Assembly: GCA_963841425.1 (NCBI GenBank)
Contig: CAWJCL010000002.1
Location: 62,001 to 126,000 of the forward strand
Direction of reading: 5' to 3'
Source: DATEOR01 sp963841425
GTDB lineage: Bacteria; Actinomycetota; Thermoleophilia; Gaiellales; Gaiellaceae
Length of the DNA: 64,000 nucleotides
The position numbers and the translations under genes were made by a program. The notes beneath the pieces are model-generated. The model made no database searches. It was not told the origin of the DNA and saw nothing but the letters and a program-made list of their open reading frames with translations. Shown here piece after piece: positions 49,634-58,686 of the stretch (positions are counted from its first letter, which is position 1; every line of letters begins with the position of its first letter).

Positions 49634-49662
49634 GGGGCCGCGGGTCTGGCGGCCCCTTCCCT
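49634..49662 (+). terminator. Rho-independent-like terminator
   Basis: Stem GGGGCCGC (49634-49641), 7-nt loop, GCGGCCCC (49649-49656), then TTCCCT, just after the secreted barrel gene stop. The T-tract is short. Confidence 0.65.
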
Positions 49663-49676
49663 GGCATTATCCCGCC

Positions 49677-49967
49677 GTGCCCGTCTACATCTCGCTCATG
49701 CACTGGACGTCGCAGGGCCTCGGCGGGCTGCCCGCCTGGCGCGACAGGGTCGAGGAGAGCGACGCTGTCATCAAGGAGCGCGGCGGGAAGCTCATCGACG
49801 TGTACGTCACGCTCGGCCGCTACGACGTCGTCGAGATCTTCGAGGCGCCGAACGACGAGACGGCATACGGCGTCGTCCTCGAGCTGGCGCGACACGGAAA
49901 CGTGCGCACCGAGACCCTCCGCGCCTTCACGCGCGAAGAGGCCGAAGCGATCGTCAGGGGGAGCTGA
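49677..49967 (+). CDS. GYD domain protein
   Basis: A 96-residue protein with the GYD signature in TLGRYDVVEIFEAPNDETA, MPVYISLMHWTSQGLGGL at the start and GNVRTETLRAFTREEAEAI at the end. GYD proteins are small ferredoxin-fold (dimeric barrel) proteins of unknown function. GTG start at 49677, 20 nt after the terminator. Confidence 0.87.
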   Translation: MPVYISLMHWTSQGLGGLPAWRDRVEESDAVIKERGGKLIDVYVTLGRYDVVEIFEAPNDETAYGVVLELARHGNVRTETLRAFTREEAEAIVRGS

Positions 49968-49984
49968 GAACGGCGCCCCGACAT

Positions 49985-50008
49985 CCCAAGTAACAGACTG
50001 TTACAAGG
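49985..50008. promoter_or_regulatory. Imperfect palindrome, possible operator half
   Basis: AAGTAACAGACTGTTACAAGG: the core TAACAGACTGTTA is an inverted repeat and matches the perfect palindrome at 50109-50133. The two lie 124 nt apart (centre to centre about 125) in a gene-free gap. Confidence 0.5.
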
Positions 50009-50108
50009 TCTCTTCGCACACGTTCGGCGAGGGTTCCGTTCCAATCGAAAAGACCGCTCGATGCGAGATCCCGTCTGCGCATTCGACCTCGCGCAGTCGC
50101 TACCGACC

Positions 50109-50133
50109 GCCAAGTAACAGTCTGTTACTTGGC
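50109..50133. promoter_or_regulatory. Perfect 25-nt palindrome
   Basis: Arms GCCAAGTAACAG and CTGTTACTTGGC around a central T. It shares AAGTAACAG-CTGTTAC with the site at 49985-50008. Followed on the plus strand by GTGTTTTG, so a terminator for the GYD gene is an alternative, but paired copies argue for a repressor operator. The scpB gene ends at 50201 on the opposite strand. Confidence 0.55.
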
Positions 50134-50200
50134 GTGTTTTGCGCCGGTTCGGCGAGGAACCGCCACACCGGCGGGTCCGGCCCTCCCCGTTGAGAAGAAA

Positions 50201-50797
50201 CTAGGCCCCTCTGCGCCCGGCGACTTCTTCGAGGCGCCGGCGAAGGCCTTCGTCGTCCTCGGCGAGATCGTCGAGGCGCGGGAGCTCGGAGAGCCCGGCG
50301 AGCCCGAAGACGCGCTCGAAGAGCGGCGTCGTCTCGTAACGGATCGCACCGCCCTCCTTGTCGCGCCCCGCCTCGGCGATCAGCCCGCGCTCCGCGAGGC
50401 CTGCAACCGCTGAGTCGGCCGCCACCCCGCGGATCCGGGCGATCTCCGGCCGCGAGACCGGAGCGAGATAGGCGACGACGGCGAGCGTTTCGAGCGCCGC
50501 CTGTGACAGCCCGCGCTGGACGGGGCGCTCGACCAGGCGCGCGCAGGCCTGGGCGGCCTCCCGGGCTGCCCGGAAGGCGTATCCGCCGGCGACCTGCTCG
50601 AGGACGATTCCGCTCCGGCCCTCGCGGTAGCGCGAGGCCAGAAGTCCCACGGCGGTTTCGACGCGCTCGGTCTCGTCCTCGGCTGCAGCCGCGAGCTCCT
50701 CGATGGAGAGCGCCGTGGGCGCGATCACGAGCAGCGCCTCGATCGTGCGCGCGAGGCGGTCGACCGGGTTGTCGATCAGTCTCAGAGTTCCGTTCAT
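50201..50797 (-). CDS. scpB: Segregation and condensation protein B
   Basis: ScpB is a winged-helix dimer that binds ScpA in the SMC complex. From ATG 50797 it has 198 residues: LARTIEALLVIAPTALSIEE, YRAEREAA-like YAFRAAREAAQACARLV, LSQAALETLAVVAYLAPVSRPEIARIRGVA and FGLAGLSELPRLDDL. The frame extends upstream to 50851 without a good start. Together with scpA and smc a complete condensin set is encoded in this window. Confidence 0.93.
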   Translation of the reverse strand: MNGTLRLIDNPVDRLARTIEALLVIAPTALSIEELAAAAEDETERVETAVGLLASRYREGRSGIVLEQVAGGYAFRAAREAAQACARLVERPVQRGLSQAALETLAVVAYLAPVSRPEIARIRGVAADSAVAGLAERGLIAEAGRDKEGGAIRYETTPLFERVFGLAGLSELPRLDDLAEDDEGLRRRLEEVAGRRGA

Positions 50798-50906
50798 GAC
50801 GGAGCCTCGTCGCGGACGTGCGCTCGGGGGCGCGAGGCAAGGACGCAGCATCGCGACGCTGAGCGTGCGTCTGCGGCACAGAGCTCTGTCACGGGCGGGA
50901 CTCTTT
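50798..50906. other. Gap between scpA and scpB with hairpin potential
   Basis: The plus strand reads GACGCAGCATCGCGACGCTG then AGCGTGCGTC, which can form a long hairpin (GACGCA...TGCGTC, inner ACGC-TGA-GCGT). A GCGCGAGGCAAGGACGCAG run resembles part of the SR1 core, but the rest does not match. Confidence 0.4.
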
Positions 50907-51653
50907 CTAGGCTGCGTTGTTCCATACGGTGATCTCCTCGAAGGGGGCAGCTTGCCCGATGGCGATCTCGCCTGTCTTGCGCAGCTCGAGCAGCGCGAGG
51001 AAGGCGACGGCCTGCTCGACGCGTGTGAGCGCCTCGACCTCCTTGTCGAAGACGAAGCGGCCGCGGCGGCGAAGCACCCCGCGGAAACGCTCGAGAAAGA
51101 GCGAGACGGGTGGAAAGGTCAGCGTGATGTGGCGAAGCGACGGCGCCGGTGGCTCCGCGGCGAGCGCGCGCAGGGCGGCCGCCAGCGACTCCGGCTGCTG
51201 GGGTGCGAGCGGACGCTCGGGCACGGGTGCGAGCGGCGCCGGGCCGAGGCGGAAGAAGCGGTCCGACTCGGCTTCGAGCTTGTCCTCGAGCCACCCCGCC
51301 GCGGAACGGAAGCGCCGGTACTGGGCGAGGAGCTCGGCGAGCTCGCCGGCAGCGTCGTCGGGGTCGAGGTCATCGAAGGGCACCTCGTCTTGATCAGGGA
51401 AGAGATTTCGCGCTTTCAGTTCAAGCAGTGAGGCTACGAGCACCAAAAACTCTCCCGACACCTCAAGATCGCTTTCCTCCCGAGAAGAGTGCGCAGCACT
51501 CTTCTCGGCTAAGAACGTGAGGACGATCTCGACGATCTCGACGTCTGCGAGCTCGAGCTCCTCCTTGAGGACGAGCGTGAGGAGGAGATCGAACGGCCCC
51601 TCGAAAGCGTCGAGGTCGAGCGGGAGCTCTGCGACGGCGCGCATAGGGCTCAT
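50907..51653 (-). CDS. scpA: Segregation and condensation protein A
   Basis: ScpA is the kleisin that bridges SMC heads. 248 residues: LDLDAFEGPFDLLLTLVLKE at the start, FLAEKSAAHSSREESDLEVSG, EFLVLVASLLELKARNLFP, and a C-terminal winged helix (DKEVEALTRVEQAVAFLALL, GEIAIGQAAPFEEI). Short gap of 8 nt to lgt. Confidence 0.93.
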   Translation of the reverse strand: MSPMRAVAELPLDLDAFEGPFDLLLTLVLKEELELADVEIVEIVLTFLAEKSAAHSSREESDLEVSGEFLVLVASLLELKARNLFPDQDEVPFDDLDPDDAAGELAELLAQYRRFRSAAGWLEDKLEAESDRFFRLGPAPLAPVPERPLAPQQPESLAAALRALAAEPPAPSLRHITLTFPPVSLFLERFRGVLRRRGRFVFDKEVEALTRVEQAVAFLALLELRKTGEIAIGQAAPFEEITVWNNAA

Positions 51654-51660
51654 CGTATTT

Positions 51661-52533
51661 TCAGCGGCGGACGCGGCCTTTTGGCACTGTCATCTTCGGG
51701 CCCTGCGGGGGAGCCGTGGGCCTCGGGCGAGCCGACGTCTCGGGCCGGCGCTGCGACCAGACGAACGCCGCGATTGCGAGCGCGAAGACGACGACGGACA
51801 CGTAGAAGTTCAGGCGCAGCCCGAAGTACTCGTGCGAGGGGTCGATGCGCAGTGTCTCCTCGTAGGTGCGAAACGCCGTGTACCAGGCGACGTAGAGGGC
51901 GAAAAGGCCCGGCGGTCGGATGGTGAAGCGGCGGTCGACGAGGAGCAGGAACCCGACGCCGAGGAGGTTCCAGATCGACTCGTAGAGGAACAGCGGGTGG
52001 AACGTCGGCTCGGCGATGTACTTCTCGGGCCGGTTCTGGACGTCGATCTCGAGGCCCCAGGGAAGGTCGGTCGGCTTCCCGAAGAGCTCCTGGTTGAAGT
52101 AGTTGCCCCAGCGGCCGATCGCCTGCGCGAGCAGGAGGCCGGGCGCGACCGCGTCCATGAAGCGGTAGATGGAGTTGCCCGAACGGCGGACGACGATCGC
52201 CCCCGCGATCACGCCGCCGAGGATCCCGCCCCAGATCCCGAGGCCGCCCTTCCAGATCTCGAACACGCCCTGCCATTTCGGATCGGGGACCTCGCTCCAG
52301 CTCGTGATCACGTGGTAGAGCCGAGCGCCGACGATGCCGCCCGCGACTCCCCACATTGCGACGCGGAAGACGAGATCCCAGTCGCCGCCCCGTCTCGTCC
52401 AGCGCAGGCCGGTGAGCCACGTGGCTGCGAGGATCCCGAGCAGGAGCATGACGCCGTAGGCGTGGAGCTGCAGGGGGCCGACGTCGATGCTGCCGCTGGA
52501 GGGGCTGGGAATGGACGCGAGCGGAAGGCTCAC
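51661..52533 (-). CDS. lgt: Prolipoprotein diacylglyceryl transferase
   Basis: Lgt lipidates the lipobox Cys of prolipoproteins such as those at 37965 and 54207. 290 residues, seven membrane helices, with the signature AIGRWGNYFNQELFG, GLGIWGGILGG and the LYHVITSW and HPLFLYESIWN segments. Basic C-terminal tail. Starts with GTG 52533. Confidence 0.94.
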   Translation of the reverse strand: MSLPLASIPSPSSGSIDVGPLQLHAYGVMLLLGILAATWLTGLRWTRRGGDWDLVFRVAMWGVAGGIVGARLYHVITSWSEVPDPKWQGVFEIWKGGLGIWGGILGGVIAGAIVVRRSGNSIYRFMDAVAPGLLLAQAIGRWGNYFNQELFGKPTDLPWGLEIDVQNRPEKYIAEPTFHPLFLYESIWNLLGVGFLLLVDRRFTIRPPGLFALYVAWYTAFRTYEETLRIDPSHEYFGLRLNFYVSVVVFALAIAAFVWSQRRPETSARPRPTAPPQGPKMTVPKGRVRR

Positions 52534-52582
52534 GCCGGAGAGTTTGGCGAATCCGCCGGAAGGGTGGCGCGCCTAGCGTTTG

Positions 52583-52789
52583 CTAGAGCAGGATCGCGAC
52601 AGCCGTCGACTCGGGGCAGCCGCGGCGCAGGAGCTCGGTTGCGAGGTGCAGGTCGACGCTCTGGGCCTCGGCCAACTGGCGAGCCGTGTCCCGGTCGTAG
52701 CCTGCGCGCTCGAGCTCCTCTTCACGCCACAGGAGCACACGTTCGGCTTCGGTGTCGAAATCGAGGTCTTGGAGTTCCGCCGCAGTCAT
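52583..52789 (-). CDS. Small helical hypothetical protein
   Basis: A 68-residue protein (MTAAELQDLDFDTEAERVLL, WREEELERAGYDRDTARQLA, DLHLATELLRRGCPESTAVA). Helical, no signal, no known domain; short proteins with this pattern are common in actinobacteria. ATG 52789 has AAAGG 5-6 nt upstream; an in-frame start at 52849 has none. Confidence 0.6.
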   Translation of the reverse strand: MTAAELQDLDFDTEAERVLLWREEELERAGYDRDTARQLAEAQSVDLHLATELLRRGCPESTAVAILL

Positions 52790-52871
52790 CGTGCCTTTCA
52801 GTTCGGCCGAGACCCCGATTTGGTTGTCCCCCTGGCGGGTGATTTGCACTCCCCACCCTGAGCTAGGCCTG

Positions 52872-53606
52872 TCAGCCCACCGAGGCGGCGATTCGGAGCG
52901 CTTCTTCCTTCGAAGTATCGGCTTCGAGACGCAGCGTGCGCGTGCCGCGCTCCCACAGGAGCACGTTTGCGGCGAGCCGGACCTGCTCGGACTGCATGTC
53001 GCCTTGCCGGTCGAGATACGCGAAGAAATGCGCCCCTTCGAGCCAGTACCCGGGCTGTCCGTCGACCGTGACGGGCTCGACCTTCGTGTCGGGCACGATC
53101 TTCTTGAAGATGACCTCGTCCACCCGCCCGGCGAACTGCGTGAAGAGGGCGCGCGGATCTGTCTTCGTCCCGTACACGAACGAGACCATGCCGCCGGCCG
53201 GCGGGCCCGACTGGAAGTAGACGGCGTCGGGCGCCCCGAGCGCCTCGGGCACGACGACGTCGAAACCGGCGCGGCCGCGTGCCTGCTCGAGCGTGACCGG
53301 GTCTCCCAAGAAGGTGCCGAGCCCGCTACGCACCGGCACGGTCGGCAGCTCGTCGACGCGCTCGATCGTCACGCCGCGGAGGTGGAAGAACTCGAGGATC
53401 GTCGCACGCGTCTGCGGCACGGCGAAGAGCGCGCCGACGGCCACGGCGAGGACGGCGAGCGCGATCACGAGCATTCGCCGCGGGACGAGGCGCCGGCGTG
53501 CGGGCAGCTCGCGGGTTCGGCGGAGGACGTGCTGTTCGAGGTCGGGCTCGGCCGGCCAGTCGAGGCTCGTGCCCAGGTCGCGCAGTGCGAGCTCGAGCTT
53601 AGGCAT
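52872..53606 (-). CDS. Anti-sigma-factor-like membrane protein
   Basis: About 244 residues: cytoplasmic N-terminus (LEQHVLRRTRELPARRR), one membrane helix (MLVIALAVLAVAVGALFAV, residues near 47-65) and an outside domain with DUF4367-like strands (RSGLGTFLGDPVTLEQARG, GYWLEGAHFFAYLDRQG). Its start overlaps the sigma gene end by 8 nt (ATG 53606; an alternative at 53612). It is most likely the regulator of the sigma factor. Confidence 0.8.
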   Translation of the reverse strand: MPKLELALRDLGTSLDWPAEPDLEQHVLRRTRELPARRRLVPRRMLVIALAVLAVAVGALFAVPQTRATILEFFHLRGVTIERVDELPTVPVRSGLGTFLGDPVTLEQARGRAGFDVVVPEALGAPDAVYFQSGPPAGGMVSFVYGTKTDPRALFTQFAGRVDEVIFKKIVPDTKVEPVTVDGQPGYWLEGAHFFAYLDRQGDMQSEQVRLAANVLLWERGTRTLRLEADTSKEEALRIAASVG

Positions 53607-54161
53607 ACGCACCTTCCCCCATCCGTTCGCGCAGGCGCCCGAGCGCGCGCGAGAGCCTGGACTTGACGGTTCCGCGCCGCCAGCCGAGCGCAGCAGCGGT
53701 CTCCTCCTCGGAGAGCTCGAGGAAGTACCGGCACGCGATCACGAGCCGATCCTCCTCGCGAAGCTCGTTCACGGCCGCGAGCAGCCCCTCCCGCATTTCC
53801 GCGTCGATGGCGGTCGCCTCGGGGGAGGGGGCCGCCTCCCCCGAGGGCGTCGCCGCAACCGTCGCAGCGTGAGGTGGGCGCGGCGGCCCGCGGCCCGGCG
53901 GCGGTTGCGGGCTTCGTTGGCGACGATCTGGAGGATCCACGGCCGAAACGGCGCGCCGGACCGGAAGCGGTGCAGCGCCGACCAGGCCTTCACGAACCCA
54001 TCCTGGGCGGCGTCCTCCGCATCCGCGGCGCTCCCGGCGATGAGGTAGGCGGTGCGAAACGCGATCCCCTGATATGCGTGCACGAGGTCTCCATAGGCGG
54101 CTTCATCGCCCTGCTTGGCTCGCTCGACGAGCACTGATTCCTGCAGTGGACGGCCCTCCAC
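53599..54161 (-). CDS. ECF-type RNA polymerase sigma factor, frameshifted
   Basis: Region 2 (YQGIAFRTAYLIAGSAADAED, AAQDGFVKAWSALHRFRSG, PFRPWILQIVANEARNRRR) is in one frame, region 4 (LREEDRLVIACRYFLELSEE, AAALGWRRGTVKSRLSRALG) in another. A one-base loss near 53848-53856 joins them (AHLTLR then TVAATPSGEA). GTG 54161 follows an AAGGAGG. The partner is the membrane gene just downstream. Similar indels occur in other genes here. Confidence 0.85.
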
Positions 54162-54206
54162 TGCCTCCTTCTACACCTCCTGGCCGCGCCGGGTTCCGCC
54201 TCCGCT

Positions 54207-54602
54207 ATGACTAGCCCCGTGCGCGCCGCACTCCTGCTCGTCCTCCTTTTGGCCGCATGCGGCGGCTCCACGACTGCGGAAAGCCCGCTCGCACACCGCG
54301 TCGAGCACCTCGAGGAGCACGGCTTCGACGTGGAGGAGGTCGTACCCGAGGGGAATCCGATGCCCGAGGCGATGGCCGTCGTGCAGTTGGACGGCGCGAC
54401 GGCGACCATCTACGCATACGGGAGCGAAGCGGATGCGCTCCGCGCGGTGAGCGCCTTCGCCACGGAGGAGCAAGCAGCCCCCGACCGCGTGCGCGTCCAG
54501 CGGGAAGGCGTGAACGTCTACGTCGCCCGGGCGCCCGAGGGTGGGAAGTTCCCCGCGACGGACTTCGAGGACGTCGTCTTCACCGCCGAGGAGGAGCACT
54601 GA
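54207..54602 (+). CDS. Small lipoprotein of unknown function
   Basis: A 131-residue lipoprotein: MTSPVRAALLLVLLLAACGG with lipobox LAAC, then a charged body (AHRVEHLEEHGFDVEEVVPE, ATATIYAYGSEADALRAVSA). No family recognised. Divergent from the sigma gene by 45 nt, followed by the BON gene after 74 nt. Confidence 0.75.
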   Translation: MTSPVRAALLLVLLLAACGGSTTAESPLAHRVEHLEEHGFDVEEVVPEGNPMPEAMAVVQLDGATATIYAYGSEADALRAVSAFATEEQAAPDRVRVQREGVNVYVARAPEGGKFPATDFEDVVFTAEEEH

Positions 54603-54676
54603 GCCGGCCCTTGGCGAAGCCGGGCGGTCACCGTTAGGCTCGCACCTTCGGAGCCGCTCCCGTCGGAGGTATCGCC

Positions 54677-55144
54677 ATGCGCAACCGCAATCAAGTCCCC
54701 TTCTTTCTCTCCGCTGCGATGGGAGGCGCGGCGCTTGCGTACTTCCTCGACCCGCAGAACGGGCGTCGGCGCCGGCACCAGTCGCGTGACCAGCTCCTCG
54801 CTCTGGCGCGGCAAGGGACGAAACGGGGGCGGAAGCTCGTCCACCATGCAACCTCGGACGCAACAGGGACGGCACGACGCGCCGCTCAGTCGCTCCGCCC
54901 GGCCGTCGACGTCGAGCTCGACGACGCCACCCTCGTGGACAAGGTCGAGTCGATCGTCTTCCGAACGAACGACGTGCCGAAGGGTCAGATCAACATCAAC
55001 GCAGAGAACGGCGTCGTCTTCCTGCGCGGCCAGGTCGAGCGGCCGGAGCTCGTCGAAGCGCTCGAGAAGCGCGTTCGCAAGGTGCGTGGCGTCAAGGGCG
55101 TGGAGAACCTCCTCCATACGCCCGAGTCGCCTGCTCACAGCTAG
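54677..55144 (+). CDS. BON domain protein
   Basis: A 155-residue protein with an N-terminal hydrophobic stretch (FFLSAAMGGAALAYFLD), a basic part (GRRRRHQSRDQLL) and a BON domain (LVDKVESIVFRTNDVPKGQI, NAENGVVFLRGQVERPELVE, VRKVRGVKGVENLL). BON domains bind phospholipids or link stress proteins to membranes. A GGAGGT Shine-Dalgarno sits 7 nt before the ATG. Confidence 0.88.
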   Translation: MRNRNQVPFFLSAAMGGAALAYFLDPQNGRRRRHQSRDQLLALARQGTKRGRKLVHHATSDATGTARRAAQSLRPAVDVELDDATLVDKVESIVFRTNDVPKGQININAENGVVFLRGQVERPELVEALEKRVRKVRGVKGVENLLHTPESPAHS

Positions 55145-55252
55145 CCAGCTGGGCGACCCTCGCAAGGGAGGGCGTCGTGCAGCGAGTCGATTGAGACACG
55201 CAGCGTTGCACCGGGCTTCGCCCGGCGGGAGCCCCGCCGTCCAGGTGGCCAG
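55145..55252. other. Convergent gap between BON gene and dnaE
   Basis: A GC-rich hairpin (CCGGGC-TTCG-CCCGG, around 55210-55226) lies between the two converging genes and may end transcription of either, though there is no T-tract. Confidence 0.45.
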
Positions 55253-58200
55253 CTACGCGATTGCGGACTCGCCGAGCAGCGACTTGACCTCGGCGAAGAA
55301 GTCGGGCTCGGGCCGCACCCGGTAGTCCGGACCGAATGCGAGCAGTCACGGGCCCGCCGAGGTCTCGATCGCCGCGAGCACCTTCGCGTCGCCCGGGATA
55401 CTCGCGGAGGAGCTCGGCGAGCTCGCGGACGAGGCCGGCGGGCGCCTTCCGCGCGTCGACCTTGAGACAGACCTCCGAGCGGTCCGGCGTCGCCTCGAAG
55501 GGCACGACCTCGATGGCGATCAGCTTCGTCTCCCCCTCCTTGTGGTCGACCCGCCCCTTGAGGACGAGGACGCGGTCGGTCTCGAGGAAGTCGCGTGACG
55601 CCGCGTAGACCGAGTTGAAGACGACGGTCTCGACCGAGCCGGAGAGGTCGTCGAGGCGCATGAACGACCATCGGCTCGCCCTTCTTCGTCGTCAGGCTCT
55701 TGAGCGCGCCGACGATGCCGCCGACCGTGACGACCTCGCCGTCGCGGCGGCGCTCGAGCTCCGCGATCGGGCAGTCGGTCTTCTTGCGGAGCGATGCCTT
55801 GACGCTGTCGAGCGGGTGCTCGGACACGTAGAGGCCGAGCGACTCCTTCTCGAAGCGCGAGCTTCTCTGCTTTCTCCCACTCCGCGCCCGAGAGCGGTGC
55901 GTGATGGTTTTTCACTCCCTCGTTCTCGCTTGCGAGATCGAGGGAGTCGAAGATCGAGCTCTGCCCGGCGAGCCGGTCGGCCTGCTGCTGTCCGCCCCAG
56001 GAGAGCGCGGGCTCGAGGGCCTCCCACATGCCGCGCCGCGTCGCGCCCGTCGAGTCGAGCGCGCCGCACTTCACCAGGGACTCGAGGGCCCGCTTGTTCA
56101 CGAGCTGCGGGTCGACGCGCTCGCAGAAATCCCAGATCGACGTGAAGTGCCCGCCTTCCTCCCGGGCGGCGATGATCGAGCGCACGGCGCCCTCGCCCAC
56201 GTTCTTCACGGCGTTCAGGCCGAAGCGAATCTTCCCCTCGACGACGGCGAAGTCGTGCGCGGAGGAGTTCGCGTCGGGCGGCAGCACCTCGATCCCGAGC
56301 TCGTCGCAGGCGGCGACGTAGAAGGGCACCTTGTCCTTCGTGTTCATGACCGAGGAGATGAGCGCGGCCATGTACTCCGCCGGCCAGTTCGCGCGCAGGT
56401 ACGCCGTGCGGTAGGCGATCAGCCCGTAGCAGGCGGCGTGCGACTTGTTGAAGGAGTAGTCCTGCGCCTGCTCCATGTCCTTCCAGAGCTGGTTCGCCAC
56501 CGCAGGCGTGACGTTCGACGTCGCGCAGCCCTCGAGGAACTTGTCCTTCAAGGACGCCATGAGCGAGTGGATCTTCTTGCCGATCGCCTTGCGGAGATCG
56601 TCCGCCTCGGCCGGGGAGAAGCCGGCGAGCTGCTTGGCGATCTCCATGTACTGCTCCTGGTAGATGCAGATGCCGTACGTCGGCCCGGTGATCGGCTCGA
56701 GCCGCGGGTCGGGGAACGTGACCGTCTCGGCGCCGGCCTTGCGGCGGCCGTAGACCGGGATGTAGCCCATCGGCCCCGGCCGGTAGAGGGCGACGAGCGC
56801 GATCAGGTCCTCGAACTCCGTCGGCTTCACCTGCCGGAGCGCCTCGCGCATGCCCGAGGACTCGAACTGGAAGACGCCCGTCGACTCGCCGCGCTGCAGC
56901 ATCTCGTAGGTCTTCGCGTCGTCGAGCGGGATCTTCGTGATGTCGGTCCCGCCGATGAGCTCGACCGCCTTGTCGATGACGTCCAGGTTCCGCAGACCGA
57001 GGAAGTCCATCTTCAGGAGCCCGAGCGACTCCACGTCCTCCATCGCGAACTGGGTCACGACCTCCTGGTCGGCGCCCTTCTGCTGCAGCGGCACGTAGTC
57101 GGTGAGCGGGCGGTCGCCGATGACGACGCCGGCCGCGTGGATCGAGTCCTGGCGGACGAGGCCCTCGAGCGGCCGCGCGAGGTCGACCACCTGGCGCGCG
57201 GTCTCGTCCTCGTCGTAGGCCTTGCGGAGCTCGGACCCGGGCTTCATGCACTCCTCGAGGTAGACCTTCGGGCCTTCGGGGATGAGCTTCGCGAGCTTGT
57301 CGACGGTGCCGTACGGGATGTCGAGCACGCGGCCCGCGTCGCGGACGGCGGCGCGCGCCATCATCGTCCCGAAGGTGATGATCTGGGCGACGCGATCGCG
57401 CCCGTACTTGTCGGCGACGTAGTTGATCACCTGGTCGCGCCCATGCACCGAGAAGTCGATGTCGATGTCGGGCATCGACTTACGCCCGGGGTTGAGGAAG
57501 CGCTCGAAGAGGAGGTCGTACTTGATCGGGTCGATGTCGGTGATCTCGAGGCAGTAGGCGACGAGGGAACCGGCTGCCGAACCGCGCCCCGGGCCGACGC
57601 CGATCCCGTTCCGCTTCGCGAACGAGATGAAGTCCCAGACGATCAGGAAGTAGTCGGCGAAGCCCATCTCGCGGATCGTCTTCAGCTCGAACTTGAGTCG
57701 GTCGGAGAGCTCGGGTGTCACCGATCCGTAGCGCCTTTGCAGGCCTTTTTCGCAGAGCTCGACGAGGTAGTCGAAGGCGTCCCGCTCGTCCGGGACCGGG
57801 TACGTGGGGAGCAGGATCCGGCCCAGCTCCATCGAGACGTTGCAGCGCTCGGCGATCTCGAGCGTGCGCGCGACGGCCTCTGGATAGCCGGCGAAGTCCT
57901 GCGCCATCTCGGCCGGGGTCTTGAAGTAGAACTGGTCGGTGTCGAAGCGCCAGTGGTTCGGATTCGCCAGCGAGTCGCCCGACTGGATGCAGAGGAGCGC
58001 CTCGTGCGCCCGCGCGTCCTCGTGGCGAAGGTAGTGCACGTCGCCCGTGGCGACGAGCGGCAGCCCGGTGGCCTCGGCGAGCTTCGCAAGATCGCCGTTG
58101 ATCCGCTTCTGGATCTCGAGCCCTGCGTCCTGGATCTCGAGATAGGTCGAATCCGGCCCGAAGATGTCGCGAAGGTGCGCGATCTCCTTCTCGGCCTCGG

Positions 58201-58648
58201 CGGGGTTTCCGTTCTCGAGCGCCTTGCAGACCCGGCCGGAGAGGCAGCCGGAGAGCGCGACGAGCCCCCTGGAGTGGCTCTGGAGAAGCTCCCAGTCGAC
58301 CCGCGGCTTGTAGTAGTAGCCCTCGAGGTAACCGGCCGAAGCGAGCTTGATCAGGTTCGCGTAGCCCTCGTTCGACTCGGCCAGAAGGGTCAGGTGCGCA
58401 TAGCCCTTCTGCTGCGCCCTGCGGTCGTCGGCGACGTAGACCTCACAGCCGAGGACCGGCTTCACGCCCACCTTCGCGGCCTCCTTGTAGAGCTCGACCG
58501 CGCCGGCGAGCGACCCGTGGTCGGTGAGCGCGACGGCCGGCATCTCGAGCTCCGCGGCCCGCGCCGCGAGGTCCGGGATGCGGCAGGCGCCGTCGAGGAT
58601 CGAGTACTCGGAGTGGACGTGGAGATGGACGAACGGCGCCTCAGGCAC
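55253..58648 (-). CDS. dnaE: DNA polymerase III alpha subunit, several frameshifts near the C-terminus
   Basis: PHP domain (HLHVHSEYSILDGACRI, ALTDHGSLAGAVELY), the catalytic triad motif GRKSMPDIDIDFSVHGRDQV with VGPGRGSAAGSLVAYCL, and EQYMEIAKQLAGFSPAEADD are intact and in one frame for about 930 residues. The last part runs through different frames: KLAL then KESLGLYVSEHPLDSVKA, then MRLDDLSGSVETVVFNSVY, then FGPDYRVRPEPDFFAEVKS to the TAG at 55253. Breaks are near 55853, 55666, 55392 and 55345. GTG 58648 is 9 nt after TAAGAT. Confidence 0.92.
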
Positions 58649-58657
58649 GGGAAGGCC

Positions 58658-58663
58658 ATCTTA
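58658..58663 (-). promoter_or_regulatory. Probable -10 box of dnaE
   Basis: TAAGAT, 9 nt before GTG 58648. Confidence 0.5.
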
Positions 58664-58686
58664 GACCTGCCGGATGATGGCTCCCG

